Positions 39,020-47,877 are shown, counted from the first letter of the stretch. The stretch is DNA of 64,000 nucleotides from Erythrobacter sp. (GCA_009993635.1 JAACTC010000008.1:62001-126000), one strand, 5' to 3'. Made by a program: numbers and translations. The notes: generated from the letters alone by a model not told the origin.

Positions 39020-39742
39020 TCAGGCTACGCGGCGCGCGAGCTTGGTCACCCGCTCGATCACGCACAGGTGCAGGTCACCCGACACCGCGATCGGGCACAC
39101 CGCCTCGCCGCGGCCAAGCCGCGTGGCCAGCTCTTTCTGTTCCAGCACCGCGAAGCTGCGTTCGTCGCCCAGCCGCGTGGGCGAAAGCCGCCCCACCGCC
39201 AGCGCCGAACCTCGCCCGCCTTCGCCCAGCAGACCATCGATGATGACCAGATCGGGATCGTCCGCCAGGCCGGTCCACCAGTCGCCGTCGCCAATCTCGA
39301 TCAGCGCGATCGCACGCCCCTCACGCGCCTTGGCCAGCGCGGCCTGCGGGGAGGTGGTCTCGCGGATCGGGATGATCGTGCCGAACCGGGCGCGCGCCAT
39401 CAGTTGCATGCGCACCGGGTGACGGGTGGCGCTGAGCGCGATTTCGATCGGCCGCTGCGCCTGCAGGTTGATCGCCATCAGCTCGCGCCAGATGGCGGTG
39501 ATGCTGGCATCGGGAATGCGGCGGGTGCGCGCGCTGAGGTTGGCGATCACGCTGGCCTCGCGCGCCGGGCGCAGCAACAGCTCGCTGGTGTCCTCGGTTG
39601 CGGCCCCGTCGACCTTGGCGGCGGCGATGGAGGCCGCGAGATCGAGCCGTTTTTCGATCAGCGTCAGCAGCTCTTCGTCCAGAGCGTCGATCTCTTCTCG
39701 CAGTCCATCAATGGCGCGGGCGTTGGAATTGGCGGTGGTCAT
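39020..39742 (-). CDS. Chorismate mutase with C-terminal degenerate domain
   Basis: A 240-residue protein. Residues about 10-95 are an AroQ-type chorismate mutase helical bundle (EIDALDEELLTLIEKRLDLAASIAAAK, ending SITAIWRELMAINLQAQ). The remaining 145 residues look like a decayed prephenate-dehydratase lobe: RPIEIALSATRHP aligns with the usual post-mutase PDT start, but the catalytic motifs ENS and TRF are absent. It is the upstream partner of the short prephenate dehydratase, so together they cover chorismate to phenylpyruvate. The ATG was chosen over an earlier in-frame start because it gives the normal helix 1. Confidence 0.75.
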   Translation of the reverse strand: MTTANSNARAIDGLREEIDALDEELLTLIEKRLDLAASIAAAKVDGAATEDTSELLLRPAREASVIANLSARTRRIPDASITAIWRELMAINLQAQRPIEIALSATRHPVRMQLMARARFGTIIPIRETTSPQAALAKAREGRAIALIEIGDGDWWTGLADDPDLVIIDGLLGEGGRGSALAVGRLSPTRLGDERSFAVLEQKELATRLGRGEAVCPIAVSGDLHLCVIERVTKLARRVA

Positions 39743-39865
39743 GGTTCTATCGCTTTCGGTTCGCAGCCTGCGCACGCACCTGTCCTGGCGGCGCGGCTGT
39801 GTTCGTTCATATTTTTGGCTGGTGGCCGCTTGTGGCGTGCGACCGACGCTGGTCCCGATACGCCG

Positions 39866-40003
39866 TCAGGCGTACCGGCCGCTAAACGAACCGAAATAAT
39901 AGGGATAATAGGAGGCATAGGCGCCCGCCAGCGTGAACGCCGGGGACGCGGAAATCGAAACTGCGGCCGAAGCGGGGATGACGATATCCCTGTGCCTGGT
40001 CAT
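39866..40003 (-). CDS. Putative 45-residue small protein
   Basis: An ATG follows CAGGAG by nine bases, an ideal ribosome-binding site, and opens a frame of 45 codons. The product begins MTRHRDIVIPASAAVSISAS and ends YYPYYFGSFSGRYA, a Ser/Tyr/Ala-rich peptide with a short hydrophobic middle. There is no recognisable domain. The surrounding region is otherwise non-coding up to ctrA. A longer frame upstream lacks a site and seems spurious. Whether it is expressed cannot be decided here. Confidence 0.45.
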   Translation of the reverse strand: MTRHRDIVIPASAAVSISASPAFTLAGAYASYYPYYFGSFSGRYA

Positions 40004-40159
40004 GTTGATTCGCTCCTGAGGCACGATCGGTAAGGAAAGTGCTGCCTCACGCACTTTCTGCGCAATGAAATATCTGCTGCGGCCCAAAACCGCAAGCATC
40101 TCTTTTCGCGTCGGCGAGGGCTGTGGCTTTACGGTGACAGAATCGCCCGCCATCGGTTC

Positions 40160-40257
40160 GACTCAAATCCGGTGCGCTTCGTCGCGCCCGCATCTTGAAA
40201 ACGCCGATTTACGCGATGTTAACCTTTTCCGTTCAGACCTTGTGTGGTTAATGAATC
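40160..40257 (+). promoter_or_regulatory. ctrA upstream region with GANTC and CtrA half-sites
   Basis: The 310-bp gap before ctrA contains GACTC (40160-40164) and GAATC (40253-40257), the CcrM methylation motif GANTC, and two TTAA half-sites, GTTAACC (40218-40224) and GGTTAATG (from 40246). In Caulobacter the ctrA promoters are controlled by GANTC methylation and by CtrA itself. The arrangement here supports the same logic, but the spacing between the TTAA sites is 25 bases, not the 7 of a full CtrA site. Confidence 0.55.
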
Positions 40258-40313
40258 GCAACGCTCCATCCACGGGATGAAGCAGCACATCCATTGGGGC
40301 AAAGGGGGAACCC

Positions 40314-41009
40314 ATGCGCGTATTGCTGATCGAGGATGAGCCGACCACGGCCAAGGCCATCGAGCTCATGCTCACGACCGAAGGGTTTAACGTCTACTCG
40401 ACCGATCTTGGCGAAGAAGGCCTCGATCTGGGCAAGCTGTATGATTACGATATCATCCTGCTCGACCTCAACCTGCCGGACATGCACGGCTACGACGTGC
40501 TCAAGAAACTGCGCGTCGCCAAGGTGCAGACGCCGGTCCTCATCCTGTCCGGCATTGCCGAGATGGACAGCAAGATCCGCAGCTTCGGCTTCGGCGCGGA
40601 CGATTACGTCACCAAGCCATTCCATCGCGAAGAACTGGTCGCCCGCATCCACGCCGTGGTGCGCCGTTCGAAGGGCCACAGCCAGTCGGTCATCCGCACC
40701 GGCAAGCTTGCCGTGAACCTCGATGCCAAGACGGTCGAAGTCGATGGTGCGCGTGTGCACCTGACCGGCAAGGAATACGCGATGCTGGAGCTGCTCAGCC
40801 TGCGCAAGGGCACCACGCTGACCAAGGAAATGTTCCTCAACCACCTGTATGGCGGGATGGACGAGCCCGAGCTCAAGATCATCGACGTGTTCATCTGCAA
40901 GCTGCGCAAGAAGCTGAGCCATGCGTGCGACGGCGAAAATTACATCGAGACGGTATGGGGCCGCGGCTACGTGCTGCGCGACCCGGCCGAAGAGGCCGAA
41001 GCCGCCTGA
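40314..41009 (+). CDS. ctrA: Cell-cycle response regulator CtrA
   Basis: A 231-residue OmpR-family regulator. The receiver has the acidic pocket IEDE (8-11 region), the phospho-acceptor D51 in [12 protein letters not shown], and the K of DYVTKPF near 104. The DNA-binding winged helix (about 125-225) has the family sequence [15 protein letters not shown] and [14 protein letters not shown]51 and the overall sequence match CtrA of Caulobacter and Rhizobiales. It controls cell cycle or, in Sphingomonadales, motility and gene-transfer traits. AAAGGGGGAA precedes the ATG; a strong terminator follows it. Confidence 0.96.
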   Translation: MRVLLIEDEPTTAKAIELMLTTEGFNVYSTDLGEEGLDLGKLYDYDIILLDLNLPDMHGYDVLKKLRVAKVQTPVLILSGIAEMDSKIRSFGFGADDYVTKPFHREELVARIHAVVRRSKGHSQSVIRTGKLAVNLDAKTVEVDGARVHLTGKEYAMLELLSLRKGTTLTKEMFLNHLYGGMDEPELKIIDVFICKLRKKLSHACDGENYIETVWGRGYVLRDPAEEAEAA

Positions 41010-41041
41010 TCGCTTTGCGAGACATTCCCGGACGGGATCAA

Positions 41042-41074
41042 GGCCCCGGAAGTTTCGCGCTTCCGGGGCTTTTT
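41042..41074 (+). terminator. Strong Rho-independent terminator of ctrA
   Basis: GCCCCGGAAG and CTTCCGGGGC form a perfect 10-bp stem with a 7-base loop (TTTCGCG) followed by five T residues. It ends the ctrA transcript before the S41 peptidase. Confidence 0.9.
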
Positions 41075-41131
41075 GCGTGGTCTTTGCGAAATTCCTTTCC
41101 GGATTCTCCAAAGCAGGCGCATGATCGCGCG

Positions 41132-42232
41132 ATGAGAATCTTCACTTTTCGGATCAAGGGCCTGCTTGCCGCCCTCGCGATCCTCCTCACGCCGCTCGCC
41201 GCAGCCGCCCAGAGCACCGCGCATGACGAAGATATCGACTTCGTGCTCGATGTCCTGCGCACCGATTATGCCGGTTGGGAGACGAAGACGGGCGCGGGAA
41301 AGGAAGCCGATTTCGAACGCGCGGTTGCGCTCGCCCGGCAGCGCATCGCCGACAATCCCGAGGCACGCATGTGGGCGCTGGGCGCCTTGCTGGACTGGTT
41401 CGAGGACGATCACCTGACCCTGCGTTCGAAGATCGTCTCGCCCGCCAATCCGTGGGCAGCGGACAACGCACGGCCCGCGCGCAATTTCAGTCCGCCACCC
41501 GGCGAGGACTTCGCATTCCGTCGGCTGTCGGCCGATACGGTGCTGCTGCGCGTGCCCACATTCGACATCGACTATCTCGAGGCGTTCGAAGCATTGCTCG
41601 CAGAGCACCATGACGAGATCACCTCGACGCCCAACCTGCTGATCGACCTGCGCGGCAACACCGGCGGTTCCGACCAGACCTATGCGCGACTGATGAGCTA
41701 TCTCTACACCCGCCCGATTTACCAGATCGGCGTGGAGCTGCGCGATACGCAGCGCAATCTCGCTGCTCTCCAGGCCAATATCGACAGCGGGGACTATCCT
41801 GCAGAAGTGCAGGAATTCGTGCGAAACCTGCTGGATCGCGCCGCCGCGTCGGACAGCGAGTTCGTGCCCCTGTCGCAAGACGGCTTCGAGATCGTGACCT
41901 ATCCGCAGGTTTATGCGTTTCCCAGGCGCGTCGGCATCCTTACCGAAGGCGCGGGCTCTTCAGGAGACCAGTTCGTCATTGACGCCCGCTTCAGCCGCAA
42001 GGTTACCTTGCTGGGCGCGCCGACCGCTGGCGTTATCGACTATTCGAACGTCATTACCGCACCCGCTCCGTCGGGAGATTTCGATCTCGCATGGCCGATG
42101 ACGCGCTCCATGCGGCTGCCGGAAGAACCGTTCGACAGCGTCGGCGTGCAGCCCGATGTCCCCTTCCCCGATGGCGGGGTGGAGGACGAGATCGCCTGGG
42201 CGCAAGGCTGGCTAGAACGCCAGGCGGACTGA
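41132..42232 (+). CDS. S41 family C-terminal-processing-type peptidase
   Basis: A 366-residue exported protein with a signal peptide (about 1-25, LAAAAQ). The TSPc-like core includes LIDLRGNTGGSDQTYA and the serine-containing LTEGAGSSGDQF near 265-276, the pattern around the S41 nucleophile, followed by GAPTAGVIDY. No PDZ domain is visible, so it belongs to the short S41 forms. It has its own start after the ctrA terminator and converges with the YbdG-like channel gene, with an 11-bp gap. Confidence 0.84.
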   Translation: MRIFTFRIKGLLAALAILLTPLAAAAQSTAHDEDIDFVLDVLRTDYAGWETKTGAGKEADFERAVALARQRIADNPEARMWALGALLDWFEDDHLTLRSKIVSPANPWAADNARPARNFSPPPGEDFAFRRLSADTVLLRVPTFDIDYLEAFEALLAEHHDEITSTPNLLIDLRGNTGGSDQTYARLMSYLYTRPIYQIGVELRDTQRNLAALQANIDSGDYPAEVQEFVRNLLDRAAASDSEFVPLSQDGFEIVTYPQVYAFPRRVGILTEGAGSSGDQFVIDARFSRKVTLLGAPTAGVIDYSNVITAPAPSGDFDLAWPMTRSMRLPEEPFDSVGVQPDVPFPDGGVEDEIAWAQGWLERQAD

Positions 42233-42244
42233 GCCGGTGCGACG

Positions 42245-43507
42245 CTAGGCGATACCGCCCGACGTTTCGGTTTCGCGCCGTTCCCACTGTTTGAGCGTGC
42301 GCGGGCTGGAAAGGCGGGCGAAGTCCACTCCGCTCGGCTCCTGAAAGATGCGCAGGCCGAATTCGGGCAGGATCGCCAGCAGATGGTCGAAGATGTCGGA
42401 CTGGATTGCTTCGTATTCGGTGAAATTTGTGGTCGCGGCAAAGGTATAGATCTGCAGCGGCAGCCCGGTCGCGGTGGGTTCCAGCTGGCGGACCAGCGTC
42501 AGCATGTCCTGGCTGATCTGCGGATGGGTGCGCAGATAGGCCATCACATAGGCGCGGAACGTGCCGACATTGGTGATCCGCCGGGCGTTTACCGGATTGG
42601 TCTCCCCCGCCAGTTCGCGCGCGTTCCATTCGCGCAGTTCCTGTTCCTTGCGGTCCAGATAGTCGCGCAGCAGACGGAACCGGCGTAACTCCGCCAGCTC
42701 GTCATCGGTCAGGAATCGCACCGTGTTCTGGTCCAGGTGGATCGCGCGCTTGATCCGCCGACCGCCCGCCTCCTGCATTCCGCGCCAGTTGCGAAAGCTT
42801 TCGTTGATCAGCTTGTAGGTCGGGATGGTGGTGATGGTCTTGTCAAAATTCTGCACCTTCACCGTGTGCAGCGCGATGTCGATCACATCGCCATCGGCGT
42901 TCTGCTGCGGCATTTCGATCCAGTCGCCCACCCGCAGCATATCCTGCGCGGAAAGCTGCACCGACGCGACGAGGCTGAGGATCGTATCCTTGAACACCAG
43001 CAGCAGCACCGCCGCCATCGCGCCGAGGCCGGAAAGCAGCAGCAGCGGCGACTGTTCGATCAGCGCCGCCACGCCGAGGATCGCGGCGGCCCCGAAAATC
43101 AGGATCTTCACCACCTGCAGGAAGCCCTTGATCGGGCGGTTCTTCGCCTCGGGTCGGCGCTTGTACAGCTCGTTGACGTAGGTCAGCCCGGTTGAGATCG
43201 CGAGCGCGACGCTGAGCACGATGGTCGCATTGGCGACGTTGGAGATCACGGTTTCCAGCGCCTCGGGCAGATGCTCGACGAACACGATCCCGCGCGAGAT
43301 CATCAGCAGGGGTATCGTGGTGACCAGCCAGCCGACCGCCTTGTCCGGCGTTTTCGTCCTCTTGTCGAGGAACGGCGCGGCAAGCCGCAGGACGACCTTT
43401 TTGAGCAGAAGATTGACGATGAACGCGGCCAGCAACAGCAGCGCCACACCGCCCAGCGCCTGCACCAGAGGCGGCTGCGCGTCGAGGTAGGCGAAGATCT
43501 CACTCAT
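42245..43507 (-). CDS. YbdG-like MscS mechanosensitive channel
   Basis: A 420-residue MscS-family channel of the YbdG type. Five transmembrane helices lie at about 18-35, 60-75, 92-110, 140-160 and 165-185. The pore and beta region reads VFKDTILSLVASVQLSAQDMLRVGDWIEMPQQNADGDV, where the extra insertion in the beta domain is typical of YbdG. The C-terminal half is a soluble domain with the NFDKTITTIPTYKLINESFRNW signature. The ATG gives a standard start; an extension upstream was rejected. Expression is separate from the divergent SLC13 gene. Confidence 0.9.
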   Translation of the reverse strand: MSEIFAYLDAQPPLVQALGGVALLLLAAFIVNLLLKKVVLRLAAPFLDKRTKTPDKAVGWLVTTIPLLMISRGIVFVEHLPEALETVISNVANATIVLSVALAISTGLTYVNELYKRRPEAKNRPIKGFLQVVKILIFGAAAILGVAALIEQSPLLLLSGLGAMAAVLLLVFKDTILSLVASVQLSAQDMLRVGDWIEMPQQNADGDVIDIALHTVKVQNFDKTITTIPTYKLINESFRNWRGMQEAGGRRIKRAIHLDQNTVRFLTDDELAELRRFRLLRDYLDRKEQELREWNARELAGETNPVNARRITNVGTFRAYVMAYLRTHPQISQDMLTLVRQLEPTATGLPLQIYTFAATTNFTEYEAIQSDIFDHLLAILPEFGLRIFQEPSGVDFARLSSPRTLKQWERRETETSGGIA

Positions 43508-43667
43508 CGGCTGTGCGCCTACCGCGAACCGCCCACCCGCGTCACCCCCTCGCTGGCTCGAACCCACGCTGCAAGAATTGCTTCTGGCGCGGGCAGCCGA
43601 TTTCGCTTGGAAACCCGCCATGCGTGTGCGCATCTGCTGGCGATTGGCCAACCTTGCACAGGTCTCT

Positions 43668-45464
43668 ATGGCGTTTCTCTCTGACTATTCGGCGCAGATC
43701 GGGCTCCTGCTGCTGGCCCTTACCTTCGTCGCCTTCATGCTGGAACGGCGCCCACCGGTGGTGATCGCGGTGGTGTCGGGCGCGATCATGCTCGCGCTGG
43801 GGTATCTCTCGCCCAAGGAAATGCTGGGCACGTTCTCCAACTCCGCGCCCATCACCATCGCCGCGATGTTCATCCTGTCGGGCGCGCTGCTGCGCACCGG
43901 CGCGCTGGAAGAGGTATCGGGCTGGGTCATCCGGCGGACGACACAGAGCCCGCGGCTGGCGACCGCCGAGATCGGGCTGGGCACCATCGCCGCCTCCGCC
44001 TTCATGAACAACACACCGGTGGTGATCGTGATGATCCCGGTGGTGAAGAAGCTGGCGCAAGTGCTGAAAGTCGGCGCGACGCGGCTGCTGATCCCGCTTT
44101 CCTACCTGTGCATCCTGGGTGGCACGATGACGCTGATCGGCACCTCGACCAACCTGCTGGTCGACGGGGTGGCGCAGGAGGCGGGGCAGGCACCCTTCGG
44201 CATTTTCGAGATTACCGCTGTCGGCGTCGTCGGCACGATCGCGGGGCTGGCCGTGCTGCTGATCCTCGGGCCGCTGCTGCTGCCCGATCGCGGCCCGCGC
44301 ATGGGCGACGACACGCGAGAGAGCGACATCTACCTCACGCACCTGACGCTGATGGAGACCAGCAAATATGTCGGCCGCACCCTGGCAGAGAGCAATATCG
44401 GCCGGCGTCCGGGCGTGCGCATCGTGGCGATCCAGCGCGGCACCGACCTTTATCGCAAGGATCTGGACGCGTTCGAACTTGCCGCCGACGACCAGCTGAT
44501 CGTCAGCGCCAGTCCGGAAGAGATCACCTCGCTGGCAGAGGCACCCGATTTTCGCACGGGCCTTGTCGGGCTGGGCGGCGGGGTGGAAACCGCGCGCGAC
44601 AAGCGCCCGGCGGACCTGCGCGTGATCGAGGCGGTGGTTTCCGCCACGCACCCGGTGGTCGGCCAGCGGCTGAAGGAAATCCCGCTGCTCTCGCGCCTCA
44701 AGGTGCGCGTGCTGGGGCTCGCCCGCCCGCGCCACCTGCCCGGCCCATCGCTGGCGGAGGCGCGCGTGCGCGCGGGCGACCGCCTGCTGATCGCCGCCGG
44801 GCCCGATGCCGCGCAGGCGCTGCAGGGCAATGTCCAGCTGACCAATGTCGGCGTCACCACCGCGCAATCCTTCCGCCGCACCAAGGCACCCATCGCGATC
44901 GCCACGCTGGCCGCCGTGGTGGTGGGCGCGGCGGTCTTCGGCCTGCCGATCGAGGCGCTGGCGGTAGGTGGCGTGGCGGTGGTGCTGGCGACCCGCTGCA
45001 TCGAACCGAGCGATGCGTGGGCCAGCCTCGACGGCAGCACGCTGGTGCTGATCTTCGGGATGCTCGCCTTCGGCACCGGGCTGGACAATGCAGGCACGAT
45101 CCGGCTGATCGTCGACACGATCCAGCCACTGCTGGGCGCAAGTTCGCTGCTGGTGCTGATCCTGCTGGTCTACGCGGTCACCAGCACGCTGACCGAAGCG
45201 ATCACCAACAACGCCATCGCCGTCATCATGACCCCGCTTGCCATCGGGCTGGCGGATGCCGCCGGGCTGGATGCACGCCCGCTGATCGTGGCGGTAATGT
45301 TCGGCGCCAGCGCCAGCTTCGCCACCCCCATCGGGTACCAGACCAACACGCTGGTCTATGGTGCGGCGAACTACCGGTTCTCCGACTTCGTGAAGATCGG
45401 CCTGCCGATGAACATCGTGGTCGGGGTGGCGGTATCGATCGCCATCTGGGCCTACTTCGGTTGA
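43668..45464 (+). CDS. SLC13 family permease with two RCK_C domains
   Basis: A 598-residue transporter. Two halves of about six transmembrane helices (about 10-190 and 430-590) flank a cytoplasmic insertion carrying two TrkA_C (RCK_C) domains, seen as the paired segments ESNIGRRPGVRIVAIQRG with DQLIVSASPEEI, and KEIPLLSRLKVRVLGLAR with DRLLIAAGPDAAQA. The SxT motif region is IGTSTNLLVDG, and the mirrored one is ATPIGYQTNTLVYG. This arrangement belongs to the divalent-anion/sodium symporter superfamily, often sulfate or carboxylate transporters. The start is the ATG before AFLSDYSAQ; longer starts upstream are possible. Confidence 0.87.
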   Translation: MAFLSDYSAQIGLLLLALTFVAFMLERRPPVVIAVVSGAIMLALGYLSPKEMLGTFSNSAPITIAAMFILSGALLRTGALEEVSGWVIRRTTQSPRLATAEIGLGTIAASAFMNNTPVVIVMIPVVKKLAQVLKVGATRLLIPLSYLCILGGTMTLIGTSTNLLVDGVAQEAGQAPFGIFEITAVGVVGTIAGLAVLLILGPLLLPDRGPRMGDDTRESDIYLTHLTLMETSKYVGRTLAESNIGRRPGVRIVAIQRGTDLYRKDLDAFELAADDQLIVSASPEEITSLAEAPDFRTGLVGLGGGVETARDKRPADLRVIEAVVSATHPVVGQRLKEIPLLSRLKVRVLGLARPRHLPGPSLAEARVRAGDRLLIAAGPDAAQALQGNVQLTNVGVTTAQSFRRTKAPIAIATLAAVVVGAAVFGLPIEALAVGGVAVVLATRCIEPSDAWASLDGSTLVLIFGMLAFGTGLDNAGTIRLIVDTIQPLLGASSLLVLILLVYAVTSTLTEAITNNAIAVIMTPLAIGLADAAGLDARPLIVAVMFGASASFATPIGYQTNTLVYGAANYRFSDFVKIGLPMNIVVGVAVSIAIWAYFG

Positions 45465-45506
45465 GCGACTGGACTTACCCACCGCGCTGCCGCTAGCGGG
45501 CGCGGC

Positions 45507-46208
45507 ATGACCGCACACAAGGAAGGCGACCCCACTACGCTGAGCAGGCTGTACGGCCGCAGCATCGGCAAACCGCTGCGCGCGCGCCAGCAGGCGCTGG
45601 TCGACGATCTGCTGCCGAAGATCGCGGTGCCCGCCGAAGGCCCGATCACGGCGGAACGGTTATTCGGCGAAGACTGCCCACTGCATTTCGAAATCGGCTT
45701 TGGCGGCGGCGAGCATCTCGCCTACCGGGCCGACCTGCTGCCCAATCACGGCTTCATCGGGGCGGAACCATTCCTCAACGGCGTGGCGCAGGCGCTGGTC
45801 CATGTGGAAGAACAACGGCTGGCGAATATCCGGCTGCAGGCGGGCGACGCGCTGGAGGTGCTGTCGCGCGTGCCCGACGGTGCGCTGACGATGGTCTACC
45901 TGCTGCATCCCGATCCCTGGCCCAAGGCGCGCCATGCCAAGCGGAGGATGATGAACGACGGCCCGGTGCGGATGATCGCGGACAAGCTGAAGCCCGGCGG
46001 CGAGTTCCGCTTCGGCACCGATCACGCGATATACGTGCGCCACGCGCTGATGGTGATGCGCCGCTTTACCGACGAATTCGAATGGCAGGTGACCGGCCCG
46101 CAGAGCTTCCAGCAGCGCCCTTCGGGCTGGTGCGAGACGCGCTACGAGAAAAAGGCCCGCGAACAGATGGGCCACGAGGTCTGGTACTTCCGCTATCGCC
46201 GCAAATAG
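45507..46208 (+). CDS. trmB: tRNA (guanine-N7-)-methyltransferase
   Basis: A 233-residue TrmB. Motifs: FEIGFGGGEHL (SAM), the aspartate of DALEV, DPWPKARHAKRRM (the Trm8/TrmB signature) and RFGTDHAIYV. It methylates G46 of many tRNAs. The ATG starts the normal N-terminus; the SLC13 gene ends 42 bp upstream on the same strand, so partial co-transcription is possible. No frameshift or missing residue was seen. Confidence 0.96.
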   Translation: MTAHKEGDPTTLSRLYGRSIGKPLRARQQALVDDLLPKIAVPAEGPITAERLFGEDCPLHFEIGFGGGEHLAYRADLLPNHGFIGAEPFLNGVAQALVHVEEQRLANIRLQAGDALEVLSRVPDGALTMVYLLHPDPWPKARHAKRRMMNDGPVRMIADKLKPGGEFRFGTDHAIYVRHALMVMRRFTDEFEWQVTGPQSFQQRPSGWCETRYEKKAREQMGHEVWYFRYRRK

Positions 46209-46423
46209 GCGGGGCCGCACTTATCGATCCGTCTCCGATCGATTGCCCGATGGAGAGCCGGTGCGAACATGCCTGCACATCTGCTCCAAGTGGGGCATCC
46301 CGTGCGGCGTGGAGCTGACCGTTTCGGTCGGCGGAACGCGGGTCGTCAAGAAAGGCTATGGTTTCAGCTGCCGAGGCGCGCCGAAAGGGTGGCGGGGGCC
46401 ATGTGCCCCCGTCAGTCCAGTGT

Positions 46424-47023
46424 TCAGAAACGCACGCCCACGCCCGCCACCACCTGATCGGTGGTTGCCATGCCCACATCGCCGCCGACATCGCCATAGC
46501 GAGAGCGGCGGTATTCCACGCGCGCTTCCAGCGGGCCGGGAAGCTGGATCTGCACACCGCCACCATAGCGGATGCCGGTCGCGTTTTCCTCGATATCGGC
46601 AAAGGTGCCTGCGGTGGTGAACGACCGCGTATCGAGCGCGGTGTACCCGATCTTGCCATAGGCCGCGATGCCCGGGGTCGCGGCGAAGCCTGCGCGCGCG
46701 CCAAGGTAATACTGGCCATCCGCTTCCAGCCCGTCGCGGGCTCCGGCGAAGGTGTTGGGAAATTCGGTCGAGCCGGTGCTGACGGAATATTCGCCCTCCA
46801 CACCAACGAAGCCGCCGCCAAGCGACAGGTCGTACCCTGCGGCAATGCCGTAGACGACCGAGTCCGCGTCTGCCGAAACGCTCGCGTCGCCCGATTCGAC
46901 CTCGAGCCCCTCGAAACCGGCAATGGCGCCGACATACAGGCCCCCGGGTGCCTCGGTCTGGGCCATCGCAGGCGTGGCGCCGGTTGCGGCCATCGCCGCT
47001 AGTGCCGCGAGCATCTTGTTCAT
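46424..47023 (-). CDS. Outer-membrane beta-barrel (OmpA-like/porin) protein
   Basis: A 199-residue exported protein with a signal peptide (about 1-21, ending PAMAQ). The mature part has alternating hydrophobic strands (GGLYVGAIAGFEG, VVYGIAAGYDLSLGGGF, YYLGARAGFA, GIRYGGGVQIQL, ARVEYRRSRYGD) and ends in the C-terminal phenylalanine GVGVRF needed for outer-membrane insertion. It belongs to the eight-stranded surface-antigen-type barrels. AAAGGG precedes the ATG. It diverges from the YciF-like gene. A weak hairpin (GGGGGC paired with GCCCCC) just after the stop could help ending the transcript. Confidence 0.83.
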   Translation of the reverse strand: MNKMLAALAAMAATGATPAMAQTEAPGGLYVGAIAGFEGLEVESGDASVSADADSVVYGIAAGYDLSLGGGFVGVEGEYSVSTGSTEFPNTFAGARDGLEADGQYYLGARAGFAATPGIAAYGKIGYTALDTRSFTTAGTFADIEENATGIRYGGGVQIQLPGPLEARVEYRRSRYGDVGGDVGMATTDQVVAGVGVRF

Positions 47024-47158
47024 CTCGATCCCTTTCGCATGCCTTTGAATGGCAGGCGCATTCTGGGCGGATATGGTTACCGGGCGGTTAACCCTGCCCG
47101 ATGCGCCATCGGGCCTGCCCCATGCACCATCCGCACCGACGAGGATGGCGGCGGCTTC

Positions 47159-47184
47159 GGAACAATGCGGGCGGTTCAAACGCT
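47159..47184 (+). promoter_or_regulatory. EcfG-like promoter of the YciF-like gene
   Basis: GGAAC (47159-47163), a 17-bp spacer and CGCT (47181-47184) match the alphaproteobacterial general-stress promoter consensus GGAAC-N16/17-CGTT with one mismatch in the -10. A transcription start about six bases later would leave a short leader with AAGGAG and the ATG at 47216. The spacing equals that of the EcfG-like site at 55937-55962. Confidence 0.45.
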
Positions 47185-47215
47185 GATTGGGCAACCCCCC
47201 CAAGGAGAGAACATC

Positions 47216-47710
47216 ATGGCCCTCAATACCCTCAAAGACGTCTATATCGACCAGCTGCAGGACATTTACAGCGCCAACCGCCAGTCGCTCGAAGCGACGC
47301 GCAAGCTGGCCGACAAGGCTAGCGACGGCGAACTCAAATCGGCGCTGAAGGATGGCGTCGAAGGGATCGAGCGCGGGATCGAAACGCTCAAGCCGATCAT
47401 CGAAGGCCACGACGCCAAGCCGACCGGCGAATTCTGCAAGGGCATGGAAGGCATCGTCAAGGAAGTCGATGCGCACGTGCTCGACACCGAATTCGGCGAC
47501 GACAGCGTACGCGATGCGATGATCATCAGTCAGTACCAGCGCATGACGCACTACGCGATCGCGGGCTATGGCTGCGTTCTCGCCTTCGCCAAGCGGCTGG
47601 AACTGGCGGGCGAAGTGTCGAAGCTGGCCGAATGCCTCGACCAGACCTACGAAGGCGATCGCCGGATGACCGCGATTGCCGTGAACGATGTGAACAAGGT
47701 CGCCGCGTAA
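47216..47710 (+). CDS. YciE/YciF-family ferritin-like (DUF892) protein
   Basis: A 164-residue protein of four long helices. It has the DUF892 signature LKDVYIDQLQDIYSANRQ at the start, EIVKEVDAHVLD-like acidic/His residues in the middle (metal ligands expected from E and H residues), and DAMIISQYQRMTHYAIAGYG near 105-125. The family is ferritin-like and typically general-stress regulated, thought to bind iron or assist oxidative defence. AAGGAG precedes the ATG at good spacing. It is monocistronic, with an EcfG-like promoter upstream and a terminator downstream. Confidence 0.88.
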   Translation: MALNTLKDVYIDQLQDIYSANRQSLEATRKLADKASDGELKSALKDGVEGIERGIETLKPIIEGHDAKPTGEFCKGMEGIVKEVDAHVLDTEFGDDSVRDAMIISQYQRMTHYAIAGYGCVLAFAKRLELAGEVSKLAECLDQTYEGDRRMTAIAVNDVNKVAA

Positions 47711-47732
47711 CCTGCGCGACCATCTGTCAGCG

Positions 47733-47768
47733 AACGGGCGTCCGGCAATCCGGGCGCCCGTTTTCTTT
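47733..47768 (+). terminator. Rho-independent terminator after the YciF-like gene
   Basis: AACGGGCGTCCGG and CCGGGCGCCCGTT form a 13-bp stem with one T-G wobble and a CAAT loop, followed by TTTTCTTT on the plus strand. Confidence 0.88.
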
Positions 47769-47877
47769 GCCGGGCCACCAGATGCATTGCCACCCGCCCG
47801 GGCCCCGGCGCGTAACGGGCGGAACGGCGAGCCACGGCAGGGATTGATCGGGTAAATGCCAGCCTGGAGGCACCGCC

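Noticed and set aside
46209..46423. Short frames and a hairpin (GGGGGC with GCCCCC) between trmB and the outer-membrane protein gene
   Set aside because: The frames lack start signals and the hairpin has no T-tract on the minus strand. I see no gene in this 215-bp gap.
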